DNA of 64,000 nucleotides from the NCBI GenBank assembly GCA_015068905.1, contig SVJQ01000002.1, positions 1-64,000 of the forward strand. Direction: 5' to 3'. Below the pieces are notes generated by a model. That model was not told the origin of the DNA. It made no database searches and was given only the letters and a program-made list of their open reading frames with translations. Origin of the DNA: Oscillospiraceae bacterium (lineage in GTDB: Bacteria > Bacillota > Clostridia > UBA1381 > UBA9506). A program made the translations under genes and the position numbers. Positions 50,894 through 61,811 of this stretch are shown here, in pieces (positions within the stretch are counted from its first letter, which is position 1; every line of letters begins with the position of its first letter).

Positions 50894-52624
50894 GTGGGGG
50901 TGTATTGCATTATGCAAAAAATCAGAGACTTTATACAGCTACATAAAAGACCGTTTATGATAAGCACCATTGCACTTGCAGCGGCGTTAGCCCTCGGTAT
51001 TACTATCGCTTGCATAACCTCATCAACGCTTTCTTATGATAAAATCTATCAGGGCGTTTTTGTTGGCGATTTAGACATCAGCAACCTGACAGTTGACGAA
51101 GCAAAAACGAAAATTAATGAGCATTTTAATAGTACAGTAGAAGGTACTGTTTTATTACAATGTGACAATGTAAAAAAAGAAGTTAACCTGGCTGATTTCG
51201 CAGCCGGATTGGATATTGATGCCACCGCCAAGGAAGCTTACAGCATTGGCAGAAGCGGCAGTATGTTCGAAAAACTGCAAGCCATACACAATGCCAAGAA
51301 AAATAAAGCCGTAATTACACCTCACATTTTCTGTGATGACGCTATGCTTGAAACAACTTTAAAAGAAATGGCAAGTCAGCTTGAAAATGCAGGACGTGAA
51401 ATGGAACTTACCGTCGGCGACAACGAGCTGACTGTTACCCGTGGCACTTCCGGTAATTATATTGATATTTCTGAGGCAATTCTTTTATTTAAGAAAAACG
51501 CTTACAGCCTTGACGGCAAGCCTTTGGTTCTGGCTGTAAATGAAATTAATCCTGCTGCACCCAATGCAAAAGCTATTCATGATAAAATCAGTGGTCAACC
51601 GGTAGATGCCAGCTATAAAATTGAAAATCAGCGCCTGATTATTATTGATGATAAACCCGGCGTTTCCTTTGATATTGATGCGGCACAGGCAGTCATTGAC
51701 CAGTCCACCGGTGATACTATCACCATTCCCATTACCTTAACCCGGGCAGCTGTCACAAGGGAGTCCCTGCAAACTCAGCTGTTCCCCGACAAACTCGGCA
51801 CCTACACAACAAGATACAACGCCAGAGACGTGTCCCGTTCTTATAACGTCAGTCTGGCTTCTCAGAAAATTAACGAGGTTGTCCTCGCCCCCGGTGACGT
51901 TTTCTCTTACAATGACACAGTAGGTCCCAGAACCGTTGACCGTGGATTTAAAATCGCAAACGTTTACGTCGGCAACCAGGTTGAGCCCGGCGTCGGCGGC
52001 GGTATCTGTCAGGTATCTACTACCCTGTTTAATACCGTTGTTTTATCAGATTTAGAGATTGTGTTCAGAACAAACCATTCTCTGCCTGTTACCTATGCAC
52101 CCTTGGGACGTGACGCAACTGTCGCCTATGGCAGTATTGACTTTAAATTTAAAAACAATACCGATAATCCCATTCGGATTGTTGCCAGCGCTACGGGCGG
52201 CGCCAACACAGTCACCATCTACGGCGTAAAGGAAAATAAAAACAAAACTATTGAAATCACCACAGAATGCACCGGTACATATCCCAGCCGCGTGGTGCAG
52301 AAGGAGGATCCGACGCTGCCAGCCGAAACTGTTAAGGTTGAGCAACACGGGTCTGCCGGCAGTTCTCATAATACATACAAAATCACAAAAGAAAACGGTG
52401 TGGTTATAAAAACAGAGTTATTGACCAAAAGTACCTATGTTGCTACCGACCACATTGAGCTGATCGGTACAATGCCTCCTGAAGAAGCTGACCTCCCCGA
52501 AGCGGAAGGAACAGAGAACCCCTCAGTTTCTGAGTCCGATACTCCCATAAGCCCGAATGCAGGCGGCACATCCCCTATAGTGCCGATTAATCCTGCTGCA
52601 GGCGCCCCTACTCCCGAACAGTAA
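50894..52624 (+). CDS. VanW family protein with putative peptidoglycan-binding domains
   Basis: FSYNDTVGPRTVDRGFKIANVYVGNQVEPGVGGGICQVSTTLFNTVV. Confidence 0.92.
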   Translation: MGVYCIMQKIRDFIQLHKRPFMISTIALAAALALGITIACITSSTLSYDKIYQGVFVGDLDISNLTVDEAKTKINEHFNSTVEGTVLLQCDNVKKEVNLADFAAGLDIDATAKEAYSIGRSGSMFEKLQAIHNAKKNKAVITPHIFCDDAMLETTLKEMASQLENAGREMELTVGDNELTVTRGTSGNYIDISEAILLFKKNAYSLDGKPLVLAVNEINPAAPNAKAIHDKISGQPVDASYKIENQRLIIIDDKPGVSFDIDAAQAVIDQSTGDTITIPITLTRAAVTRESLQTQLFPDKLGTYTTRYNARDVSRSYNVSLASQKINEVVLAPGDVFSYNDTVGPRTVDRGFKIANVYVGNQVEPGVGGGICQVSTTLFNTVVLSDLEIVFRTNHSLPVTYAPLGRDATVAYGSIDFKFKNNTDNPIRIVASATGGANTVTIYGVKENKNKTIEITTECTGTYPSRVVQKEDPTLPAETVKVEQHGSAGSSHNTYKITKENGVVIKTELLTKSTYVATDHIELIGTMPPEEADLPEAEGTENPSVSESDTPISPNAGGTSPIVPINPAAGAPTPEQ

Positions 52625-52638
52625 GTAACCCTGATTTT

Positions 52639-54009
52639 ATGATTGGAAAGGACAGAGCCGTGAAAGCAAAGACGAAATATGTTTGTACAGCCTGCGGCTA
52701 TGAGTCCGCCAAGTGGATGGGCAGATGCCCGGGCTGTGATGGATGGAATACTTTAGAAGAAGAGATTGTCCGCACCGAAAAAGCAACGCGTGCCGTTTCT
52801 ACCTTGCGTGCAAAGCCAACCACGCTTTCCCAAGTAGATGTGGCAGATTACAGCCGCATAACCTGTGGTATCAGCGAGCTTGACAGGGTGCTGGGCGGCG
52901 GTGTTGTCCGCGGCTCGTTGGTTTTAGTGGGCGGCGACCCCGGCATCGGTAAGTCAACCTTATTGCTTCAGCTTGCCACTAAACTTGACAAACAGGCAAC
53001 CTTATTTTATGTTTCCGGTGAGGAATCGGAAAAGCAGCTTAAAATGCGGTCTGACAGATTGAGTGATGAAGCTCCGGAATTTATGGTTTTGTCAGAAACC
53101 GATATTACCGCAGTCAGTGCGGCACTGAACGAAATTCATCCGGACATTTTAATTGTAGACTCCATTCAGACTATGTATCACCCTGATATATCCTCTGCCC
53201 CCGGCAGCGTCAGTCAAGTGCGGGAAGCAACCCTGACCCTGATGCGCTACGCAAAAGAAAACGGTACCGCTGTTTTCATTGTGGGGCACGTTACAAAAGA
53301 CGGTTCTATCGCAGGACCTAAGGTTTTAGAGCACATGGTAGACTGCGTGTTATACTTTGAAGGTGAGCGGAACCACAGCTATCGCATTCTGCGTGCTGTG
53401 AAAAACCGTTTTGGCTCTACCAATGAAATTGGTGTTTTTGAAATGACAGACCACGGTCTTTGCGAGGTTGAAAACCCGTCAATGATGCTACTCGAGGGTC
53501 GTCCTGACGAAGCACCCGGCTCTGCCGTTGTCTGCACACTGGAGGGTACGCGCCCCATGCTGGCTGAAATTCAGGCTTTGGTTTCACCCACAAGCTTTGG
53601 TGTGCCACGGCGTATGGCGACCGGCATTGACTATAACCGTGTGAACCTGATGATTGCTGTACTGGAAAAACGAGTAGGCTTAAATATGCAAAATCAGGAT
53701 ACATACGTTAACATTGTCGGTGGCATTCGTTTAGATGAACCGGCGGTGGATTTAGCCTTGGCACTTGCCATTGCATCAGCCTTTCGTAACCGCCCCATTG
53801 ACACCTCGGTGGTGGCAATCGGCGAGGTGGGCCTTACGGGCGAGCTCAGAGCGGTCAATCAGATAGAGCGCCGCATCTCTGAGGCAAAAAAGCTTGGCTT
53901 TAAAGCCTGCCTGATCCCTCAGGCAAACACAAAAAATCTGAAAGTTCCCCAGGGGATGAAAATTCTCCCTGCAAAAAACCTGACTGATGCGTTAGGATAT
54001 ATTTTGTAA
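52639..54009 (+). CDS. radA: DNA repair protein RadA
   Basis: CTACGYESAKWMGRCPGCDGWNT zinc finger, GGDPGIGKST Walker A, KNRFGS, Lon-like C-terminus. Confidence 0.97.
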   Translation: MIGKDRAVKAKTKYVCTACGYESAKWMGRCPGCDGWNTLEEEIVRTEKATRAVSTLRAKPTTLSQVDVADYSRITCGISELDRVLGGGVVRGSLVLVGGDPGIGKSTLLLQLATKLDKQATLFYVSGEESEKQLKMRSDRLSDEAPEFMVLSETDITAVSAALNEIHPDILIVDSIQTMYHPDISSAPGSVSQVREATLTLMRYAKENGTAVFIVGHVTKDGSIAGPKVLEHMVDCVLYFEGERNHSYRILRAVKNRFGSTNEIGVFEMTDHGLCEVENPSMMLLEGRPDEAPGSAVVCTLEGTRPMLAEIQALVSPTSFGVPRRMATGIDYNRVNLMIAVLEKRVGLNMQNQDTYVNIVGGIRLDEPAVDLALALAIASAFRNRPIDTSVVAIGEVGLTGELRAVNQIERRISEAKKLGFKACLIPQANTKNLKVPQGMKILPAKNLTDALGYIL

Positions 54010-54027
54010 AATACCAAAGACAGGAGT

Positions 54028-54435
54028 ATGATTATGACCAGAAAAGAAGCCCGCGAGGCAGGATTTATTATTATTTTTGAGCACGAATTCCAAAAGCTCG
54101 ATGCTGACTCTCTCTTGGAGCTGTACTATGAGTACCGCGAGGAGGTAGAGGGTCAAAAGGAATATCTGGAAAACCTTGTCCGCACAACCCTTTCTCACCT
54201 TTCAGAAATTGATGAACAGATCGAGAAAAACATCCGTGGCTGGGCTTTATCCCGCCTATCTAAGGTGAGCCTGGCAACCCTCCGCATTGGTATCTGTGAG
54301 CTGCTTTACAATCCTGAAATTTCTGCCGGCGTTGCTATTAATGAGGCGGTTCAGCTTGCAAAAGATTATGAGGGCGAAAAAGCCTCTTCCTTCGTAAATG
54401 GCGTATTGTCCTCTGTCAACAAAGCAAATCAGTAA
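54028..54435 (+). CDS. nusB: Transcription antitermination factor NusB
   Basis: RWALSRLSKVSLATLRIGICELL-type pattern, INEAVQLAKDYEGEKASSFVNGVL. Confidence 0.93.
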   Translation: MIMTRKEAREAGFIIIFEHEFQKLDADSLLELYYEYREEVEGQKEYLENLVRTTLSHLSEIDEQIEKNIRGWALSRLSKVSLATLRIGICELLYNPEISAGVAINEAVQLAKDYEGEKASSFVNGVLSSVNKANQ

Positions 54436-54441
54436 GTAGAA

Positions 54442-54460
54442 GCGCCTCAACTAGAGGCGC
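54442..54460 (+). terminator. Hairpin between nusB and xseA (terminator or attenuator)
   Basis: GCGCCTC-AACTA-GAGGCGC then CTTTCTTTTC. Confidence 0.5.
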
Positions 54461-54481
54461 CTTTCTTTTCGAGGAGAACTT

Positions 54482-55690
54482 ATGGAACAGCAGATTATGA
54501 CCGTCACGGTCTCACAACTGAATCACTACGTTCACCGGGTCATTGACCATAACAGCTATCTAAAAGATATTTGCATTAAAGGTGAAATTTCAAACTGCAA
54601 GCGCCATCCCTCCGGTCATATATATCTGACCTTGAAGGATGAGGGCTCCGTTTTGCGCTCTGTTATGTTCCGCACCGCTACCTCCACCCTTCGCTTTAAC
54701 CCCGAGGACGGTATGAAGGTTACCGCCCGGGGCAGAATCTCTGTCTACGAGCCCGGTGGCGCATATCAGCTTTATATTGAATCTATGGAGCCTGACGGTG
54801 AGGGTGCTCTTTATGCCGCCTTTGAGAAATTAAAAAAGAAATTAGAAGAAGAGGGGCTTTTTGATTCTCAGTTCAAAAAACCGCTCCCTACCTTTCCTGA
54901 AACCGTCTGTGTGGTAACAGCCGCCTCCGGCGCCGCTATTCGGGATATTTTAAATGTGCTTGGGCGTCGTTATCCCTTAGCAAATGTCCGCGTTTTCCCC
55001 GTCGCTGTTCAGGGCGAGGGAGCCGCACAGGAAATTGCAACTGCCATTTCGCTGATAAACGAGCACAGCTTGGGTGATGTGATTATTACCGGTCGTGGCG
55101 GCGGTTCCATTGAAGATTTATGGGCTTTTAATGAAGAAGTTGTCGCACGGGCAATTTTTGCATCAAGCATTCCGATTATTTCTGCCGTTGGTCACGAAAC
55201 GGACTTTACCATCGCAGACTTTGTGGCTGACCTCAGGGCCCCAACCCCCTCTGCTGCCGCAGAGCTTGCCGTACCCTCAGCACTTGAGCTATCGCAACGG
55301 CTATTGGCACAGAAAAATGAGCTGATTGCCCAAATGCGTCACGGACTTTTGTCACGGCAGAAATCCTTAGACTATCTTAAAAATCATCCGGCGCTCAGAG
55401 GCATGCCGGACACAATCGCAGAAAAGCGGATTACCGTTGACCACCTGCAAAAAAGCAGCAGCTATGCCTTTTCAAAGCTATTTGACAGTCTGACCCATCA
55501 GCTGTCTGCCTGCGCCGGCAAGCTGGATGCCCTAAGCCCCTTGTCTGCTCTTTCCCGTGGGTATGCCTATGCAAGTCTTGATGACGGCACACCCATAAGA
55601 AGTACAAAGCAATGCGTGCCCGGCACAGCCTTTGACCTTCGTGTTTCAGACGGCACCGCACGGTGCGTTGTTTCTGAAACTGACAAATAA
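54482..55690 (+). CDS. xseA: Exodeoxyribonuclease VII large subunit
   Basis: OB-fold ICIKGEISNCKRHPSGHIYLTLKDEGS; TGRGGGSIEDLWAFNEEVVARAI. Confidence 0.97.
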   Translation: MEQQIMTVTVSQLNHYVHRVIDHNSYLKDICIKGEISNCKRHPSGHIYLTLKDEGSVLRSVMFRTATSTLRFNPEDGMKVTARGRISVYEPGGAYQLYIESMEPDGEGALYAAFEKLKKKLEEEGLFDSQFKKPLPTFPETVCVVTAASGAAIRDILNVLGRRYPLANVRVFPVAVQGEGAAQEIATAISLINEHSLGDVIITGRGGGSIEDLWAFNEEVVARAIFASSIPIISAVGHETDFTIADFVADLRAPTPSAAAELAVPSALELSQRLLAQKNELIAQMRHGLLSRQKSLDYLKNHPALRGMPDTIAEKRITVDHLQKSSSYAFSKLFDSLTHQLSACAGKLDALSPLSALSRGYAYASLDDGTPIRSTKQCVPGTAFDLRVSDGTARCVVSETDK

Positions 55691-55710
55691 ACCTTGAAAA
55701 GAGGAACCCT

Positions 55711-56418
55711 ATGCAACATTTACTCAGCCATATGCGCCGTGCAGTTGAAGATTATAATATGATTGAAGAGGGCGACCGCATTGCCGTTGGTCTCTCCGGC
55801 GGCAAAGACTCTTTAGCCGTACTGCTGGCGGCACACGCCCTGAAGCGGTTTTACCCCAAATCATTCCACTTAGAAGCTATTACCCTTGATATGGGCATGG
55901 ATATGGACTTTGCACCTTTGGTTGAGCTGTGTAAATCCTTAGATGTCCCCTATCATATAGAAAAAACCCAGATTAAAGAGATTGTCTTTGATCTGAGAAA
56001 AGAGAAAAACCCCTGCTCTTTGTGTGCAAACCTGCGCCGTGGGGCGCTGAACTCTGCCGCAAAGGATAGGGGTCTTGATAAAATTATGTTAGGGCATCAT
56101 TTTGATGATGTGGTTGAAACCTTTTTCCTAAGCCTTTTGTACGAGGGTCGCGTCAACTGCTTTCTGCCTGTAACCTACCTCGACCGAATGGGTGTTACCC
56201 TGCTCCGCCCCTTTATTTATGTTGAGGAGCGGGACATCAAAAAATTTGCAAAAACCACAAACCTGCCGGTTGTAAAAAGCAACTGCCCGGCAGACGGAAA
56301 CACAAAGCGGGAATACATTAAAACCCTGCTCAGACAATTAGAGAACGAAAGCCACGGCGCCAAACAAAGACTCTTTACCGCTATGCGAAATAGCGTTAAG
56401 GGTTGGGAGATACAATAA
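55711..56418 (+). CDS. TtcA/TilS-type PP-loop ATPase (tRNA 2-thiolation family)
   Basis: VGLSGGKDSLAVL PP-loop; CSLCANLRRGALN; HHFDDVVETFF. Confidence 0.85.
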   Translation: MQHLLSHMRRAVEDYNMIEEGDRIAVGLSGGKDSLAVLLAAHALKRFYPKSFHLEAITLDMGMDMDFAPLVELCKSLDVPYHIEKTQIKEIVFDLRKEKNPCSLCANLRRGALNSAAKDRGLDKIMLGHHFDDVVETFFLSLLYEGRVNCFLPVTYLDRMGVTLLRPFIYVEERDIKKFAKTTNLPVVKSNCPADGNTKREYIKTLLRQLENESHGAKQRLFTAMRNSVKGWEIQ

Positions 56419-56449
56419 AAAAGGAATCGCTTTTGCGATTCCTTTTTTT
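56417..56449. terminator. Bidirectional terminator
   Basis: AAAAAAGGAATCGC-TTTT-GCGATTCCTTTTTTT. Confidence 0.9.
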
Positions 56450-56474
56450 ATTGTCTGGACTTTTTTTACATCCC

Positions 56475-57638
56475 CTAATTTCCCATCATTGGCTGCAAAT
56501 ACTTTGCCACTAAGCTATACCCATAAGTATGCTCCGGCGCCCATTTGTTACCCAATTCTTCTACTGTGGTAACTGTGCCTGCCCACGCTGTACGGCAAGC
56601 CACATGGTAGCGGCCATGGGGTTCGCCAACAGGCTCTTTGCCTAAATAAGCCGACATATGGTTAAAGTGTGCACGCACGCCGTCATCGGGTGTTTCAAAG
56701 CTTTCGTGGTCATAGGTTTCGTCACCCTTAGCGGTTGCGGTTTTAATGCCTGCCCAGTTATTCTGCTCAGGCAAAACCCGTCCGCCATACTTACCATAGC
56801 CTGTTTCCTTTGCCGCCTGAGCATATAAAACCTCAGGGCGGATGCCGGTGATTTCACCATATTTCCAATAAATATCTGCAATATCAATAAAGCGCTGATG
56901 TGCACCACGCTCAGCCGCCCATTCCTTTGCGCGCTCTAAGCTAACCTGACTTTCTGCCACAATGGGTGTGTTTGTTACAAAGGTAAGCTCGCCCTTACCC
57001 TGACGAATCAGCATCATTCTGTGAATAAACACAGCCGCCTCAGCACGGGTAACCGGGTCGTTTGGGCGAATCAGATTATCACTGCCACGCAGAATGCCAC
57101 GTTCAACAGCAATCCCCACCTGTGTTTTAATATCACTACGCACGTCACCGCTATCGGTAAACATTGCTTCTAAAACCCCGGTATTAAACAGATTGTTTTT
57201 AGCTGAAAGCCCCATGCCGTTCACAATGGTTGCTGCCACTTCCTGACGGGTAAAGGCTCTTGCCGGCACAAACTGATTAATCGGCAGATATAACTCTTTA
57301 GGAAAGTGATTTTTTGTCGCCTCAATGTAAGGGAAGGACCAGCTATCTTCCGGCACATCCACAAAGCTTGCTGCCGCGTTTTCATCCGGCTCAATGGATA
57401 AAGCCAAAGACAACATTTTAGCAAACTGCTCTTTGGTAACCTGTTCATCCGGTGCAAACTCTCCCTCTGCAATGCCGTTGATAATCTCCTCAGATGCTAA
57501 GTAAGTAATGGCTTCTTTTGCCCAATCGTGCCGGTCTGTCACATCATCAAATTCTACCGGTCCGGCAAAAATTCCGGTGGTGTTCATAGCAATAAAAATG
57601 ACTACTAAGAAAGAAAGAAATAATATTTTTTTAAACAT
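56475..57638 (-). CDS. S-layer homology domain protein with glucosaminidase-like C-terminus
   Basis: Signal peptide, three SLH-like repeats, C-terminal YAQAAKETGYGKYGGRVLPEQNNWAGIKT. Confidence 0.82.
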   Translation of the reverse strand: MFKKILFLSFLVVIFIAMNTTGIFAGPVEFDDVTDRHDWAKEAITYLASEEIINGIAEGEFAPDEQVTKEQFAKMLSLALSIEPDENAAASFVDVPEDSWSFPYIEATKNHFPKELYLPINQFVPARAFTRQEVAATIVNGMGLSAKNNLFNTGVLEAMFTDSGDVRSDIKTQVGIAVERGILRGSDNLIRPNDPVTRAEAAVFIHRMMLIRQGKGELTFVTNTPIVAESQVSLERAKEWAAERGAHQRFIDIADIYWKYGEITGIRPEVLYAQAAKETGYGKYGGRVLPEQNNWAGIKTATAKGDETYDHESFETPDDGVRAHFNHMSAYLGKEPVGEPHGRYHVACRTAWAGTVTTVEELGNKWAPEHTYGYSLVAKYLQPMMGN

Positions 57639-57699
57639 TTTTCTCCTCCTGAAAACGTATTCCCATAACATTCTTATGAAAACTTGTCCAAAAATATGC

Positions 57700-58822
57700 T
57701 TATTTTAAGTTTAAAGTTCCCAAACTTGCCCCTTTTAAATAAGCATTAATAAACGGATCTAAGTCCCCATCCATCACAGCGCCGGTGTTACCGGTCTCAT
57801 AAGAGGTTCTGTGGTCTTTCACCATGCTGTAGGGGTGGAAGACGTAAGAACGAATCTGACTGCCCCAGGCAATGTCCTTCATATCGCCCTTTAAGTCTTC
57901 AATCTTTTCCTTATGCTCGCGCTCTGCCATTTCAACCAGCTTTGCCTTCAGCATCTTCATAGCCGTATCCTTGTTCTGGTGCTGAGAACGCTCGTTCTGA
58001 CAGGCAACCACAACGCCGGTGGGAATGTGCGTAATACGGATAGCAGAGTCAGTCTTGTTAACGTGCTGACCACCGGCACCACCTGCGCGGAAGGTGTCAA
58101 TCTTCAAATCGTCAGGGTTAATGTTGACCTCAATGTCATCGCTGATTTCAGGCATAACATCAACAGACACAAAGGATGTATGCCGTCTGCCGGAAGCATC
58201 AAAGGGCGAAATACGCACTAAGCGATGCACCCCTTTTTCAGCCTTTGCATAGCCATAAGCATTTTCACCCGTTATCTGAATAGTAACGCTTTTCACGCCT
58301 GCTTCATCACCGGCTAAATAGTCAAGTGTTTCAACGCTGAAGCCGCGGCGTTCAGCCCAATGCTGATACATACGCAGTAACATTTCTGCCCAATCCTGCG
58401 CCTCAGTACCACCGGCACCGGGATGCAGGGATAAAATGGCGTTATTGGCGTCATATTTGCCGGAAAGCAGCGTATCAAGACGCAAATTTTCCAAATCCTC
58501 AGACAGGGTCTTATAGCTTTCCGCAAGTTCATCCAGCAGGCTGTCATCATTTTCCTCAATGGCAAGCTCGCAAAGGGTTAAGGTATCCTCCCAAGCGCTG
58601 TATAAGCTATTGTAGCGCCCAACCTTGGCTTTAAGCTGTTTCAGCTTCTGAAGTACCTTTTGCGAGGCATCCATATCATTCCAAAAATCCGCATCAGAGG
58701 ACTGTGCCTCCAGGGCTTCTATTTCCTGTTCCGTCTTGGGGACTTCAAAGTGAATCCCTCAGTTCTAAAATAACATCCTTCATAGCATGAAGGTCAAGAC
58801 GATACTGATCGTACTCTATCAT
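57700..58822 (-). CDS. prfB: Peptide chain release factor 2, joined by programmed +1 frameshift
   Basis: 25-codon [31 protein letters not shown]; +1 shift at CTT TGA continues [30 protein letters not shown]...; GGQHVNKT motif. Confidence 0.93.
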
Positions 58823-58857
58823 ATTTTCAGTCCTTTCGCAAAAACATTTTTTGTTTA

Positions 58858-61587
58858 TTATTCATCAGCGCCGCAGCACTTTTTATACTTTTTACCGGAT
58901 CCGCAGGGGCACAGGTCATTTCTGCCCACCTTCTCCGCCTTCTTTGCCGGCTTCTTTTCTCCCTCTCCGACAAGACCTGCCTCTACAGGTTCTGCTACCA
59001 TTTTCCGTTCCGGCGGTGCTTCAAACCGCATGTGGAACAGGAACTTGACAGTATCTTCACAAATGGAGGCTATCATTTCTTCAAACATATTATAGCCTTC
59101 ATACTTATATTCAACCACGGGGTCGTGTTGTGCATAAGCACGAAGGTTGATGCCGTTTCTCAGCTGATCCATAGCATCAATGTGGTCCATCCACTTGCTG
59201 TCAACACTTCTGAGCAGTACCACTCGTTCCAGCTCACGCATCTGCTCTGAGCCAAACTCAGCCTCTTTTTGCTCATAGAGCGAAACGCCTGCTTCATATA
59301 GCTTTTCTTTGAGTTCATCCTTCTCCAGATACTCTAAATCTTCCTGGGTGAAGGTAACTGTACCTGCCGGCAGATAGATGCTCTCTAAATATTCAAAAAG
59401 ACCGGAAAGGTTCCATTCATCCGCTCCCTCAGCACTACCGGTATACCGGTCAACTGCATCGTTAATCAGATCTTTCAGCATCTTTAAGATGTTGTCTTTC
59501 ACGCTTTGACCGTTTAACACGTCCTGACGCTGACCATAAATAATTTCACGCTGCTGGTTCATAACATCATCATATTGCAAAACGTGTTTTCTGATCTGGA
59601 AGTTCTTGCCCTCAACCCGCTTCTGTGCATTTTCAATGGCACCGGTGAGCATTTTGTGCTCAATGGGCTGATCCTCCTCAAGGCCTAAAGCGCTGACCAT
59701 ACCGGCAATGCGGTCAGAGCCGAAAAGACGCATCAAATCATCCTGCAGAGAGATAAAGAATCGTGAAGAACCGGGGTCACCCTGACGACCGGCACGACCG
59801 CGCAGCTGGTTATCAATACGGCGTGACTCGTGGCGCTCTGTACCGATAATGAAAAGACCGCCCGCCTCACGCACCTTTTCTGCCTCGGGTGCAATTTCTT
59901 CTTTATACTTTTCAATCAGGGAAGAATACAGCTCTCTTGCCGCCTTAATTTCTTCATCATCTGTATCAGAAAAGCCCATTGCTTCTGAAATCAGTTCATC
60001 AGAAAGCCCCTGACGTTTCATTTCGTGCTTTGCTAAAAATTCTGCATTACCGCCCAGCATAATATCAGTACCACGACCCGCCATGTTGGTGGCAATGGTC
60101 ACAGCACCCAGCTTGCCTGCCTGAGCAATAATTTCAGCTTCTTTTTCGTGATACTTGGCGTTTAACACCTCATGACGGATGCCGCAGCGCTTCAGCATAC
60201 CGGAAATCTGCTCAGACTTTTCAATTGTAACCGTACCAACCAGCACCGGCTGACCCTTTTCGTGGCATTCCATTACCTGCTGCACCACAGCAGCAAGCTT
60301 GCCCCGCTCGGTTTTATAAACAGAGTCCGGCAAATCCTTTCTGATCATCTCACGATTCGTGGGGATTTCAATCACGTCAAGACTGTAAATATCCTGAAAT
60401 TCCTCTTCCTCGGTAAGAGCCGTACCGGTCATACCGGAAAGCTTGTTGTAAAGACGGAAGTAGTTCTGGAAGGTAATGGTTGCCAGAGTCTTGCTCTCGC
60501 GCTCAACCTTAACACCTTCTTTGGCTTCGATTGCCTGATGTAGGCCGTCAGAATAACGCCTACCCAGCATCAGACGGCCTGTGAACTCATCCACAATAAT
60601 GATTTCGCCGTCTTTATTGACATAATCCTTATCTCTGTGCATAATGCCATGGGCACGGATGGCCTGATTGATATGATGCTGCAGGGTCATATTTTCAGGG
60701 TCTGACAAATTTTCTAAATTAAAGGCTTTTTCTGCCTTTTCAACACCCTGCTTGGTGAGGGTTGCGGTGTGTGCCTTTTCATCAACGATATAATCTGCCT
60801 GAATATCATCATCATGCTCTTTATCGTTAGATTCTGTCACACGATGGCAAACCAGATTTCTGGCAAAACGGTCAGCAAGGTGGTAAAGCTCTGTGGACTT
60901 ATCACCCACACCTGAAATAATCAAAGGGGTTCTTGCCTCGTCAATCAAGATTGAGTCAACCTCATCCACGATGGCATAGTTCTGCCCGCGCTGAACCATC
61001 TGTTCTTTATAAATAACCATGTTGTCACGAAGATAGTCAAAGCCAAATTCGTTGTTGGTACCATAGGTAATGTCTGCTTCATAATTTGCACGGCGGTCTT
61101 CCGGCGCAATATCGTGAATAATCAAACCCACAGTCAGGCCCAAAAACTTAAAGACCTTACCCATCCACTCGCTGTCACGCTTAGCTAAGTAGTCGTTCAC
61201 CGTTACAATGTGAACACCCTTGCCCTCTAAGGCATTTAAATAAGCAGGCAGGGTAGAAACCAGAGTTTTACCTTCACCGGTTCTCATTTCAGAAATTCTG
61301 CCCTGATGAAGCACAATACCACCTAAAATCTGCACATAAAAATGCTTCATACCCAGCACACGCCAAGCTGCCTCACGAACAGTTGCAAAGGCTTCAGGCA
61401 GCAAGTCATCCAGCGTTTCGCCACCGGCAAGCCGTTCTTTAAATTCTGCTGTTTTGCCTTTTAATGCTTCATCGGTCAGAGCACTGTATTCATCTTCAAG
61501 CGCCATAACCTTATCGGCAATAGGGCGCACACGCTTAAGCTCACGGTCGCTGTATTTGCCGAGAATTTTCTCTAAAAATTTTTTCAT
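58858..61587 (-). CDS. secA: Preprotein translocase subunit SecA
   Basis: [21 protein letters not shown]-terminal SEC-C zinc motif [17 protein letters not shown]. Confidence 0.99.
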   Translation of the reverse strand: MKKFLEKILGKYSDRELKRVRPIADKVMALEDEYSALTDEALKGKTAEFKERLAGGETLDDLLPEAFATVREAAWRVLGMKHFYVQILGGIVLHQGRISEMRTGEGKTLVSTLPAYLNALEGKGVHIVTVNDYLAKRDSEWMGKVFKFLGLTVGLIIHDIAPEDRRANYEADITYGTNNEFGFDYLRDNMVIYKEQMVQRGQNYAIVDEVDSILIDEARTPLIISGVGDKSTELYHLADRFARNLVCHRVTESNDKEHDDDIQADYIVDEKAHTATLTKQGVEKAEKAFNLENLSDPENMTLQHHINQAIRAHGIMHRDKDYVNKDGEIIIVDEFTGRLMLGRRYSDGLHQAIEAKEGVKVERESKTLATITFQNYFRLYNKLSGMTGTALTEEEEFQDIYSLDVIEIPTNREMIRKDLPDSVYKTERGKLAAVVQQVMECHEKGQPVLVGTVTIEKSEQISGMLKRCGIRHEVLNAKYHEKEAEIIAQAGKLGAVTIATNMAGRGTDIMLGGNAEFLAKHEMKRQGLSDELISEAMGFSDTDDEEIKAARELYSSLIEKYKEEIAPEAEKVREAGGLFIIGTERHESRRIDNQLRGRAGRQGDPGSSRFFISLQDDLMRLFGSDRIAGMVSALGLEEDQPIEHKMLTGAIENAQKRVEGKNFQIRKHVLQYDDVMNQQREIIYGQRQDVLNGQSVKDNILKMLKDLINDAVDRYTGSAEGADEWNLSGLFEYLESIYLPAGTVTFTQEDLEYLEKDELKEKLYEAGVSLYEQKEAEFGSEQMRELERVVLLRSVDSKWMDHIDAMDQLRNGINLRAYAQHDPVVEYKYEGYNMFEEMIASICEDTVKFLFHMRFEAPPERKMVAEPVEAGLVGEGEKKPAKKAEKVGRNDLCPCGSGKKYKKCCGADE

Positions 61588-61756
61588 CTATTCATCCATT
61601 CCTTTCCGAATGACAGTTATGCAAATTCTATACTATTAGTATACCACATTACAGGAACATTATGGTATAAACTTTTTGTAAACATATAAAACACCATTAT
61701 ATATTATATTGTACCATAAAATTGTAATAAGGTAAAGGGATTTCGCAACAAAATCC

Positions 61757-61785
61757 TTGATTTTCCAATCAAAATGCGTTATACT
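61757..61785 (+). promoter_or_regulatory. Putative promoter of gltX
   Basis: TTGATT-17-TATACT. Confidence 0.6.
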
Positions 61786-61811
61786 AGAACTAATGAAAGG
61801 ATGATGCAAAC

